In this document: in pieces, positions 1 through 12,000 of the stretch
Layout: each line of letters starts with the position of its first letter
Position numbering within the stretch: the first letter of the stretch is position 1
Assembly: GCA_029204225.1 (NCBI GenBank)
Contig: CM055104.1
Coordinates: 25,063,285 to 25,127,284, forward strand
Direction: 5' to 3'
Length of the DNA stretch: 64,000 nucleotides
Origin: Diphasiastrum complanatum
Lineage: Eukaryota > Streptophyta > Lycopodiopsida > Lycopodiales > Lycopodiaceae
Notes under the pieces: model-generated
Told to the model about the DNA's origin: nothing
Database searches by the model: none
What the model saw: the letters and a program-made list of their open reading frames with translations, nothing else
Program-made: the position numbers and the translations under genes

Positions 1-9
1 GCACCATAG

Positions 10-657
10 ATGGAAATACCAAAATACGACGGATTATCAGATCTCATCCGATTACTCCAGATCTATGAGCAAGCTTGTGAAATCTACGACGAACGGACAC
101 CTGCGGAGAAGCTGATGATGTTCCCCATGTCCTTATTGGAGTGGCTCAGGATTGGCTTTTTAACATGTCGGAGGAAGAAAAATTCACCTGGGAAGTGGTT
201 AAGGCGGCTCTCATTACGCGCTTTAAACCAAGAAAGTTCCTAGAAGACCCATTTCTCCTACTGAGCAAAGTCAAGATGGAAAAACGAGAAAGGGTCAAGG
301 ACTATATTGAGCAGGTCAAACACCTATGATCCGAGTGCAGTGCAGTCCTAACTCCCAATCATGCGGTGATCATGTGGTTCCTAGTCGGACTACCACGAAG
401 CATCAGAAGAGAACTGAAACGACAGGAGCAATACGCTACTTTGCAAGAAGCTATGGAAGATGCCATCAGGGACGAGGATGAGGGATCTGACGATGAATAT
501 CCATCCACCCACACTCCTACTCCTTCGTTAGCATCATCATCATCAACCGCATCTGCTCTATCCATAGAACTGCTGTTGGAGCAAATGACGAAATTACACA
601 AACATCAGATGGAGCAACTTACGGTGCAGTTTGACCAGAAACTGAAGGCCTTATAGG
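10..657 (+). pseudogene. Ty3/gypsy gag fragment, frameshifted
   Basis: Remnant of the capsid (gag) region of a Ty3/gypsy LTR retrotransposon. The reading passes through three frames: a start around 10-140 (YDGLSDLIRLLQIYEQACE), a middle part at 141-329 (FTWEVVKAALITRFKPRKF) and a third part at 360-655 (MWFLVGLPRSIRRELKRQ). The third part leads into an acidic stretch, a serine run and a coiled-coil-like tail. The same blocks occur in order in the gag at 41326-42480, which supports the assignment and shows that indels broke this copy. The zinc-knuckle region is missing: sequence jumps at about 657 straight to RNase H, so an internal deletion removed the end of gag, protease and most reverse transcriptase. 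Non-functional. Confidence 0.8.
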
Positions 658-670
658 GAGATATAACAGC

Positions 671-1056
671 AACGCCGATGCATCGAAGTATGTAGTTGGA
701 GCAGTCTTAACCCAGCCAGATGAAACAAAAAGGATTTTCCAATCTGATTTGCAAGCCGACAGCTCAGTGATACCGAAATGAATTATTCAACCACAGAACG
801 GGAAGCACTGGCACATTTTGCTTTTTATACGGACCATCAACCCTTGCTCTATCTCGTTAATAAAACTTGCAACACCGGGAGAATCACCAGATGGCTATTT
901 TTGTTGTTGGAATTTGATTTTTGGATAGTAGTTCGCAATGGAAAACAACATTACATGGCAGATCATGTATCACGAATCAAGAGGAAGGAGATTGCAACCC
1001 AACCTAACGATGAGCTAGCAGATGCTATCTTATTTTACGTGGACACAGTACCATAA
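671..1056 (+). pseudogene. Ty3/gypsy RNase H remnant
   Basis: RNase H part of a gypsy pol. It opens with DASKYVVGAVLTQPDE, the usual first catalytic-Asp block. It continues with NYSTTEREALA and TDHQPLLYLVNK, then ITRWLFLLLEFDF and ADHVSRI, the blocks that normally end a gypsy RNase H. About 30 residues between the EREALA and TDHQPL blocks are missing, and the early part is in a different frame from 778-1056. It follows directly on the gag fragment and precedes integrase pieces, so it belongs to the same deleted element. Confidence 0.8.
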
Positions 1057-1083
1057 TGGGCTGCCGACATTGTTGAATATCTA

Positions 1084-1434
1084 ATGCGGGGCCAACCAGA
1101 CAAATCAATACCAAAGGCGGAACAGCAGAAATTGATCTTGAAGGCTAGACCTTATCAACTGATTGCCAGCCAGCTATACCGAAGAGGACTAGATGGAATT
1201 CTTCGGCGGTGTATTCTTCCTCATGAGGCCACCCAGATCATTTCACTTTCACATGAAGGCATGGGTGGGGGCCATTTTGCATCCGACATTACAATTTGCA
1301 AGATCCTGCAATCAGGATGTTGGTGGCCAATGATTCATAAAGATACGGAGGAATACTTTAAAAAGTGCAATATGTGTCAAAGGGCGAGAAGGCCAACAAA
1401 ATTGAATTATGACCTACTACATCCGATGCACTAG
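1084..1434 (+). pseudogene. Ty3/gypsy integrase zinc-binding (HHCC) domain
   Basis: N-terminal integrase domain. The zinc ligands are visible as HEGMGGGH followed by CNMCQRARRP, with the typical GCWWPMIHKDTEEYFKKC in between. The frame ends at 1434, where the catalytic DDE core should begin, and the next recognisable sequence is already the integrase C-terminus. The core was therefore deleted and the domain cannot act alone. It directly follows the RNase H remnant, as expected for the gypsy order RT-RH-IN. Confidence 0.85.
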
Positions 1435-1437
1435 CAA

Positions 1438-1682
1438 CTGAAAAGGAAAGACACAAAGCATGGCATGATCACAGGTTACAAAAGAAGGATCTTCATTCCG
1501 GAGATCTAGCCTTGATGTATAAAACCAAGGCGATCAAAGGGAAATTAAAATTCACAGGTGAAGGTCCCTATCGGATCAAGGAAATTCTTAATCATGGAGC
1601 CGTGAATTTAGAAAAGTTAGATGAGATACCATTCGATACACCCATCAACGGTAGCCGGTTGCACAAGTACTGGCCACCATAG
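1438..1682 (+). pseudogene. Ty3/gypsy integrase C-terminal part
   Basis: Reads as the end of a gypsy pol. A basic KAWHDHRLQKKDLHSGDLAL block (the usual W-HD-...-F..GD.VL motif after the integrase core) is followed by FTGEGPYRIKEIL, NHGAVNLEKLD and INGSRLHKYW before a stop at 1680-1682. These are the GPY/F-module and terminal NG..LK.Y motifs of plant Ty3 elements. It lies some 10-30 bases before a polypurine-like tract, the normal position for the pol end. Confidence 0.8.
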
Positions 1683-1698
1683 TGAGATAGATCCAGAT

Positions 1699-2756
1699 TG
1701 GTGGGGGCACGTTACAAAATGCTAATCTGCTAAGCCATCACCGCTAGATCTAAAAAAATCAAGCCAAATCAAGCTAGTTCCATCAAGATTCAGGCAGATC
1801 TGGCAAGATCGAGAAAATCCATCAGAATTTAAGAAGGATCCAGATCCAGATAGGATAAAAAAGGAAGCAGGTCATTAGATTGATTGAGGGATCTGTTACC
1901 AAGTATCCATTAAAAATTTCAGAGAATCACCAATAGTCAGATCAAACCTGGATGAAGATGATTACCAAGTTACAAAAGTTAAAAATCCAAAAATCTCGAG
2001 ATCTCGTCAAAAAAACACTCTGAAAGAGCACTTTTTCATGATTTTTTTGAGATCTCCTAAGAAAAAGCTCTTGAAACTTGGACAGTCACCAGATCTGACC
2101 TAGATGCATCCATGAAAATCTTTGTGAGAGTTCCTGATGGAGGAATCACCATTTTCTAGTGTGTGCGAGGGTTCCCAAAAGCCGAATTTTTAGAACCCTC
2201 GCAGAGCATCAAGATCAACTTACCAACCCTAGCAAGGTGCCTAGATGAAATCAGAGCAGTGAAATTAGCCTGCCTACATGGTCTGATCTTGAAAATTCAA
2301 TCACAAGAACAAGTTGTGCGAGAGATCACTTCCTGTGAGAGTTGAACCCTCGCAGACAGCTTGAACCCTCGTAGAATCTTTGCATAGCATTCAAATCACC
2401 TTCTGAACTCTCGCAGACTCCCCTGAGGTCTTAGAATTTTGTGAAGAAGGTGCTTGCCAACATTTGGGTGGAACTGAACAAAGAAAAGTGGATTTCACCT
2501 AATATGCACTCTAAATTCCGCTATATAAGGGCCGAATTCGAGTCATTTGTCACCTTTGCTAGCGAAGCTTTGCCAAAATTTACACTGAAATTACCAAGTT
2601 CTCCATTTGTGACCAAACTTCTTACCAACTATCATCTGATCATACTGAACACCGATCTGTCATCCAACACTCCTTATTCACAGTTTTCTGTCGTTTCCAC
2701 ACCTTTTTTCATTTTTCACTGTTTTTTCTACTTGACCTCTAATCATCATTGCTAAC
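1699..2756 (+). mobile_element. PPT and probable 3' LTR of the gypsy element
   Basis: A purine-rich tract (ggtgggggc, about 1699-1709) follows the pol stop and is a plausible polypurine tract. The following kilobase has no ORF of note and behaves like an LTR. It holds five or so copies of a GAACCCTCGCAGA-like word between 2163 and 2415 in both orientations, and a TATA-box-like ctatataagg at about 2520. I could not fix either LTR edge: no second copy of this sequence is in the window, so the boundaries are approximate. Confidence 0.5.
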
Positions 2757-3014
2757 ATGGCCTCCTCATCCTCTGAAGACTCTGGCACCAAACAGGTGAT
2801 CCAGCATGAAATCCCCGAGGCCACACAGATTTGGCCTCTACCCTTTGACGTTTTGATCCAACCATGGCTGCAGACAGCCGGCCCACTTCTAGAGTGCAAT
2901 GGGTTTTTACCCGGCGCTTTTCCATTCTGAGATTAACATGGGCCTCGCCCTTCACGCTTATGCCACCTGGGACGAGGAAAATACTCGTTTCCACTTCATG
3001 TACCAAGGTACCAT
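2757..3014 (+). pseudogene. Unrecognised truncated ORF with frameshift
   Basis: An ATG at 2757 opens a frame starting MASSSSEDSGTKQ that runs through a Trp/Pro-rich stretch (IWPLPFDVLIQPWLQ) to a stop near 2930. One frame over, coding-like sequence continues (INMGLALHAYATWDEENTR, FHFMYQG) until the CACTA-type repeat array begins at about 3015. The simplest reading is one ORF with an indel, cut off by the array. I do not recognise the protein. It may be the first ORF of an unrelated retroelement whose promoter is the TATA-like box at about 2520. Confidence 0.35.
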
Positions 3015-4142
3015 GTACAACGATAAAAAACCGTCATTTAAATCAACTTAAATGATGGCCATTAAAAATTGTCTTTTTTATTTTGCCAAAATGGAAAATA
3101 AATGACGGCCAAAAACCATCCTTTAAATCAACTTAAACGACGGCCATTAAAAGTCATCCTTTTTATTTTGTCAAAATGAAAGATAAATGACGGCCAAAAA
3201 CCGTCATTTAAATCAATTTAAATGACGGTCATTAAAAATTGTCCTTTTTATTTTGCCCAAACGGAAGGTAAATGACGGCCAAAAACTGTCATTTAAGTGG
3301 ACTTTAATGCTGGTCATTAAAAAAAGTCTTTTTTATTTTGCCAAAATGGAGAATATATGACGACCCAAAACCGTCATTTTATTCAATTTAAATGACGGCC
3401 ATTATAAACCGTCTTTTTTATTTTGCGAAAACGAAGAAGAATAAATGACGGCCAAAAATCGTCATTTAGATCAACTTAAATGACCGCCATTAGAAACCGT
3501 CCTTTTTTATTTTGCCAAAACGAATATAAATGACGGCCAAAAACCATCATTTAAATCAATTTAAATGACGGCCATTATAAACCGTCTTTTTTATTTTGCC
3601 CAAACAAAAAGTAAATGACGGCCAAAAATCGTCATTTAAGTGAACTTTAATGACAATCCTTAAAAACCGTCTTTTTTATTTTGCCAAAATGGAGAATAAA
3701 TGACGACCCAAAACAGTCATTTAAATCAATATAAATGACGGCCATTATAAACCGTCCTTTTTATTTTGCCAAAACGAAGAAGAATAGTTGACGGCCAAAA
3801 AACGTTATTTAAATCAACTTAAATGACGACCATTAAAAACCATCCTTTTTATTTTGCCAAAATGAAGAATAAATGACAGCCAACCGTCATTTAAGTCAAC
3901 TCAAATGACGGTCAATGAAAATCATCTTTTCTATGTAATGGAAGATACCAATAAAAATCGTCTTTTGTATTTTGCCAAAATGAGAATAAATGATGACAAA
4001 AAATAGTCATATAAATCAACTTAAAAATAAACGACGACCATGAAATTGGTTTTTCTTAGATTTCCAAATGTAAAATAAATAATGAGCAAAAACTGTCATT
4101 TAAGTCAACTTAAATGACAACCATTGTCATTTTTCTTGTGAT
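3015..4142. repeat. CACTA-type subterminal repeat array (about 86-bp unit)
   Basis: About a dozen diverged units with an average spacing near 86 bp, anchored by tttttattttgcc. Each unit carries AATGACGGCC and its inverse in alternation, so units can form hairpins. The same AATGACGG words fill 61.5-64 kb behind a CACTA terminus. The left edge (gtacaacgataaaaaaccg) and the right edge (tttttcttgtga) both resemble worn versions of the plant CACTA end CACTACAAGAAAA. The block may therefore be a small non-autonomous CACTA or one end of a larger one. Orientation is unresolved. Confidence 0.65.
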
Positions 4143-5292
4143 TAATATCTTATGCTTTGGTGTGAACCAAAAGTAGAGTGATCAATTGTAACACACACAT
4201 TATAGCTAGACTAATTTAGTACAAATCATTGAAACTCATCAAATATAAAAAGAAATTATATAAATAATGTTCTTTTAAAACCCTTGTGATTTTATAATGA
4301 GAGTTTTTGGCCATGCAAGTTGTAATCCAACAACTTCTACTAACGTTTGAAATTCTTCATGTGGTTTTAGGAGTTCTTCCTCTGGTGCTAATACTTCCTT
4401 CACCCATAAAAGATAATAACCATCTCCAATGGAACTACAATGCCATGTGCTTTTAGGATCTTTACTCTCTAAAGTGCCACGTGCAACGACCTTTCTCTTG
4501 ATGTTCAAAATGTCTATCGTTGCACCAAGTGCAATGACCTATAAATTTCATCGATATGGATGTGTCAGCACATTCGAAACAAGTATAGGCTTATCTTATA
4601 ACGTAAATGAAACATTATATTACTAAAGCAAGAAAAATTTTTAAAAAAATGAAGCTTCATTCTTACCAAACAAATTAATATTTTAATTTAAAAAATCATA
4701 CTAATGTCATGAATAAATAGGTTAAAAATATTGACCTCTTTTCTAATTTTGTCTTGCTCCTTATAGACGAGCATTCTTTTATTTCTTTTTATTTGAACTC
4801 TCTCCTCATCTTGATTGGCTGTAGTCTTCTATTGGAATCACATATAAAATTAAACATGATAGTAAAACTGATCATTACATTTGAAATAATGACACGCTGA
4901 AATTTCAAGACTACAAACCACCATTTATTGTACAAATAGAACATACCAGAGAAGTTTCAAGAAGCTCCCTAGTTTGAGATTGGTTTCTTGCTGCAAAAAT
5001 GACAAATTTATTCATTACAAGCATTAAGAATTTGTGACTTCAAATCAATTTCATTTTTGTAATACTATGAAGATTACAAATGACCTCTATTCATTGTCAT
5101 ATTATACGTCATTTATATATCAAATTAATTTGACTAGAATTTTTTTTTTTCTAAACACACATTTTTTAAGGATTGGAAATTCTTGCTTTTTGCACAAGGA
5201 CTGGATTGTGTAACATTCGTCTGCTCTTTTGTGTGTTCCTACATACAAAAAGAACAACACTTTATAGTAACTTGTAGAACTCAATCCATTCA

Positions 5293-5294
<2 letters not shown>

Positions 5295-5332
<38 letters not shown>
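5295..5332. repeat. (GA)n microsatellite
   Basis: Perfect GA dinucleotide run of about 38 bp inside the decayed En/Spm-associated gene. Confidence 0.95.
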
Positions 5333-5336
<4 letters not shown>

Positions 5337-5362
5337 CAAATAGAGTCTAATCAAAATCCTTA

Positions 5363-5487
<125 letters not shown>

Positions 5488-5706
5488 TTGACAATATTGT
5501 GCATAACAATTACTTAACCCAATAATGATCATAAATAATAAATCTTCTTGTACCATACTTTTTTAATAATTTGATTCATAAAAATAATATTTTTGTATAT
5601 CCATTCCTGAGGTACCTGATCTGGTTGCAATTGACTACCCTACAGGCCAAAAAAAAAAAATTAATGCTATAATTATCTACCTTGCAAACCAAACATAACT
5701 TGCTAA

Positions 5707-5849
<143 letters not shown>

Positions 5850-6018
5850 GCTTTCATACTATCTATGTGCATAACAATTCTTAAATCTAATAAATATAAA
5901 AAAATGACCAAATAACATCTATTATACATCTGTGCTTAAAATTTGCACCTGAGGCATTTCAGTCACTTGAGGTTGTAAGAATTGGTTACCCTACAAGCCA
6001 AACAAAACATCATTTAAT

Positions 6019-6122
<104 letters not shown>

Positions 6123-8477
6123 CTCTTGTTGTGGTTTTGTGCATAACAATCATTTAACATAACAAATATCATAAATGACCAAATTAGAATTAGTTATACA
6201 TTTCTAACAAGTTGAATCAACAAAATTTTGGGTATGCATGCATACATGAGGCACTGGAGGCGGTGGTGTGTTTTGGTTCATGCAAAGAATCTTGGCAAGC
6301 ATTCGTATCAAACTATCATGCAATTCTTTGATCCTTGACTCCACCTTTGCCTCTACTTTTGCCTCCACTTGTGAATCTAGCCTTGCATCAACAAGTCTAT
6401 CTACCTCTTCCAAGCTGACATAATTAGATCTATGCCTACGATCAGGTAGCGCTGCACCAAGACCACATCCTGGAACAGGTCCTCTATTTACTTTTCCAAA
6501 ATAAGCATCTAGAGAAATGCTAGCCTCAACCCCGACGGTTTCAATCAAACACTAGCAATTGGAAGAACAAATGAAATGTTAGTTGAAAATTAGATATTGT
6601 TACATTGACCATATAGATAATTTTCTTTCAACGAACTTTTATACCTGTATTTTCTTCTTTGCAAATTCATAAAGCTCTCCATGATTTTTACTTCCTTTGA
6701 AAGTATGTGCACAAATCAAAAGCTCTCTAGCTGATGGTCCTCGTCCTAACTCTTTTTCCTATGACAAAATTGAAGAAGAAGTCACATACTTATAATATTA
6801 CAAAAAAATTGATATAACAATTAGAGATTTCAAAAGTATACCATATCATCCTTCAACCCCACATAGCCAGCACGACCCACGTGTAAACTTCTCATGAATT
6901 TTGCACGATTTGCACTGTTTCTTTCTCTCATCTTCTGTTGAAAGCCAAACGTACCAGTCATAAAGTTAAATTCTACAAAACATTTTTTTTATTGACATAC
7001 ATAAGTGAAATACAATAATGTTTTTTCTTGAATACCTGGTGTTCTGGAGAATCATAAATCTGTTGAAATTTGAGCCACTTTTCTTGATCTTGCAACCAGC
7101 GAGGCTTATTTGGCTCTTCTCCCTTTGCATGTGCATCGGCTATAGTTTTAAAGACCTATAAATTCACATGTTTGATACAATTAGTTGATATGAACTATAG
7201 GTACAAATATGACTTTATATTTTAGATGAAAATTTAACTAATGTTCATTGCTACATTAAAAAGACCATATAATTCTACTTATTTTTATAAGAAAGTACCT
7301 CATGCCGTAAATTACAAAAGATATGTGAAAATTTGCCTTTGAAATATTTGTCCACATATTTACAGTTGTATGAAGCCTAGCACATGACAATACAAAAACA
7401 TCAAAAATGACATTTTATGCTTTAAATATATCATCTAAAAAAATAAAATAAAGCATGCACATTTTATATGAATTGTGTCGCATGTTGTATACCTCGAGTC
7501 CTTGCTTTACAGCATCAATTTCGACCTTTGGACAATTCTTGACATTAGACACTGTAAGGTCAAATCGAGATAATATTACCCTAAACCTCTGTACAAATCT
7601 TTCTCAATGATCACCTCTAGGTTGACCTCCATCTGTGGTTTCCACTACAATTTGACCCTCTATTGTTTTTTCCTCTCTCAGTGTTTTTCTTCTACGTGCT
7701 CTTTTATCTATTTGTCTAGACTTACCCATATCTACAAGAGAGACAAGATTGTCTAATGGTACGGGATTGATCGTCCCATGAGAGCCTATTGTACCTGCAT
7801 AGATAAAAGAATACAATACATTTATTGATTCAAACAAAAATTTTGCAACCAATTTAACTGTGATAATATTAATTGCATGACATTCAAACCCTTCATGATT
7901 GAGCACCTCATGGTGACGATGGTAGACTATTGGCCTCTCTTATTGCCTCATCATCATCACAATGACTCATAAAAAGAGGGTCATAATTATCTGACACAGT
8001 AGAAATTACCATCTCATGAGAACCAAAGATATCTGCATACATGAAAAATAATAATATCATAAAATTTAGCAAAAGTGTCAAGTTATTAGGTACAATATTA
8101 AATACTTTATACAATACCTTGTGGTGGATGTGGAGGACCACAATCCTCTTCTATTGCCTCGTCATCAATATAACGACTTCTCTTGGGTCGATACTCTTCT
8201 TCTGCATCTTCATTAGATGAAGAAGTGTCATATATAAGAGGCTTTGTCTCCTTCAAACAATTATGTCTAGGACAACCAATTCCCACATCTGCAATAATTG
8301 TATTTATTCTCTCGCGATAGCTTTTTTCATTCAAGATTTCATACATTCTTGCAACCTCATTCAATTGTTCTGAAGAATTTGTTGCAATAAGTGTATAAAA
8401 CTTATTAGAAATCGATGAGTATGTCATTAGAAAAAGAAATTACAAATATTAAGTTCATACAACATCAAACATTAGGA

Positions 8478-9060
<583 letters not shown>

Positions 9061-12000
9061 GCAAATTTTCATAATTGGTCCATAAGGGTGTTCAAGCCAG
9101 TGGACGACATCGAGGGAAACTTGTGGAAATTCGAACGGGCCTTCAGGTAGCCCAAAATTTCCATTCAAAGTTCGATTTGAAAAAGGGCTTCGGGAACAAT
9201 TGGTGTCTGGTCCCCGAATTGGTCAAAATCGTCCAGATTTCCAGACGAGGGTGCCTCCAGGTTTGCCAAACCGATACAGATTCATGCCCAATTTTGATAT
9301 CGTTTGGTCAATTTGAACCTTCGTCCCATGGACAACACCTTTAGGACAATGAAAATGACCTAGTTTGGCAATTTTTTGTCATATAATCCATTTTCTCCCA
9401 ACGGCGTCAGTTTCTAGTGTTGTCTCTTCCGGCCAATGGGTGACGTCAAGTGGAACCTATGGAAATAAACAAAACATCGAACGAGCTTAGTGCTAGCCTG
9501 AAACCTCTGTTCGAAGTTCTGGCCAGGAAAAGGGCTTCGGGGACAATTTTTCCATCGGGTCCCTGAACTAGTCGAAATCGTCCGGATTTCTAGATCAGAG
9601 GTGGCCCTAGGTTCGTGAACCCAATACGGACCTGATGGATCCATTCATGCCCAATTCCGACATCGTTTGGTCAGTGTGACCTTTCGTACCGAGAGGAGAA
9701 CGCTTTAAGGGTAACAAAAATGACCTAGTCTAGCAATTTTCTGTCAAACGTTCCATTTTCTCCAAATGGGGTCGGTTTCTCACATTGTCTGTTCTGGCCA
9801 GTGGGCAACGTCAAGAGAAATCTGTGGGAATAGACAAGACATCGAACGGGCATACATATAGCCTGAAACCTCTGGTCGAAGTTCAACCCGGAAAATGGCT
9901 TCGAGGACAATTGGTGTCTGGTTATGGAACTAGCTGAAATTGCCTGGATTTCCAAACGGGGGTCACCCCAGGTTTGTGACATGATATAGTCTTGATTGAT
10001 CCATTCATGTCCAATTCTGACATCGTTGGGTCAATTTGACCCTTTTTCCCGTGGATAACACTTTTAGGACTAGAAATGACCTGGTTTTGGCAATTTTTTG
10101 TCAAAAGGTCCTTTTTTCCTCAACGGAATGAATTTCTTATGTTGTGTATTCCGGCCAGTGGGCGGTGACGACGAGGGGAACCTACGGGAATAGACAGGGC
10201 ACGAAACGGACATATTGGTAGCCTAAAACCCCCATTCGAAGTTTGGCCCAAAAAAGGGCTTCAAGATACGGACTCATGGATCCATTCATGCCCAATTATG
10301 ACATCGTTTGGTCAGTATGACCTTTCGTCCTGAGGAGAACACTTTATGGGCAATGGAAATGACCTAATTTGGCAAGTTTTTGTCAAACGGTCCATGTTCT
10401 CCAGACGGCGTCGATTTCTCGTAGTATTTTTTCTGGCCAGTGAGCGATGTCGAGAGAAACATGTGGGAATAGACAAGACATCGAACGAGCATATAGGTAG
10501 TCCGAAACCTTTGTTTTTTTGTTTGACTCAAAAAAGGGTTTCGGGGACAATTGGACGGTCCGGTCCTGAAAATGTTAGAAATCTTTTGAATTTTCAAACG
10601 AAGAGTGGGCCCAGGTTTGTGCACCCAATATGGACCTGACGGATCCATTCGTGTCTAGTTCCGACATCGTTTGGTCAATATGGCCTTTAGTCCCAATACG
10701 AGCATACTGGTAGCCTGAGACCTCCGTTCCAGTGGCCCTAGGTTCGTGAACCCGATACAGACCCGCTAGATCCGTACCCAATTCCGACATCATTTGGTCA
10801 ATATGACCTTTCGTCCCGAGGAGAACGCTTTTAGGGAATGGAAATGACCTAGTTTGGCAATTTTCCATCAAAGAGTCCATTTTTCCAAATGGCGTCGGTT
10901 TTTCATTCTGTCTATTCCGACCAGTGGGCGACATCAAGGGGAACCTATGGGATTAGACAGGATGTCGAACGAGCGTACATGTAGCCCGAAATCTTCGTTT
11001 GAAATTTGACTCAGAAAAGGGCTTCGAGGACAATTGGTGTCTGGTCTCGGAATTGATTGAAATCATCCAGATTTCTATACAGGGGCTGGTCCAAGGTTTC
11101 TAAATCCGATACAGACCTGATGGATCCATTCATGCCCAACTGTGACATCATTTGGTCAGTATGACTATTCGCCCTGCATGGACTGCTTTCAGGACAATGG
11201 AAATGACCTAGTTTGGCAATTTTTTGTTCAACGGTCCATCTCCCCATACGGCGTCGGTTTCTCATGCTATCTATTCCAGCTAGTGGGCGACATCTAGTGG
11301 AACCTGTGGGCGACATCTAGTAGAACCTGTGGGAACTGACAAGACACTGAACGGGCATACTGGTAGTCTGAAACCTCCGTTCGTAGTTTGGCCTAGAACA
11401 GGCTTCAGGGACAACCGGCCCATCGGGGTGGCCCTAGGTACCTGAACCCGATACGGACTTGATGGATCCATTCATGCCCAATTCCAATATTGTTTAATTA
11501 GTATGACCATTCGTCCCGCGGAGTACACTTTAAGGGCAATGTAAATGACCTAGTTTGGCAATTTTTTGTCAAACAGTCCATTTTCTCCAAATGAAGTCGG
11601 TTTAGAGCACTATTTGTTTCGGCCAGTGGGCGATGTCAAGGAGAACCTATGGAAATAGACAGGATGTCGAGCGGGCCTACAGGTAGCTCAAAACCTCTGT
11701 TTGGACAATTGGTGTCTGAACTTGGAATTGGTCAAAATCGCCCAGATTTATGGAAGGAGGGTGGCCCTAGTTTGTCAAATCGATACAGACCTGATGGATC
11801 CATTCATGCCCAATTCCGATATCGTTTGGTCAATTTGAACCTTCTTCCTGGCAGATAACACTTTTAGGGCAATGGAAATGACCTGGTTTGGCAATTATTC
11901 GTCAAATAAACCATTTTCTCTTAACGGCGTCGATTTCTAGTGTTGTCTATTCTGACCAGTGGGTGACTTCGAGGGGAACCTGTGAGAATAGATAGGACAC

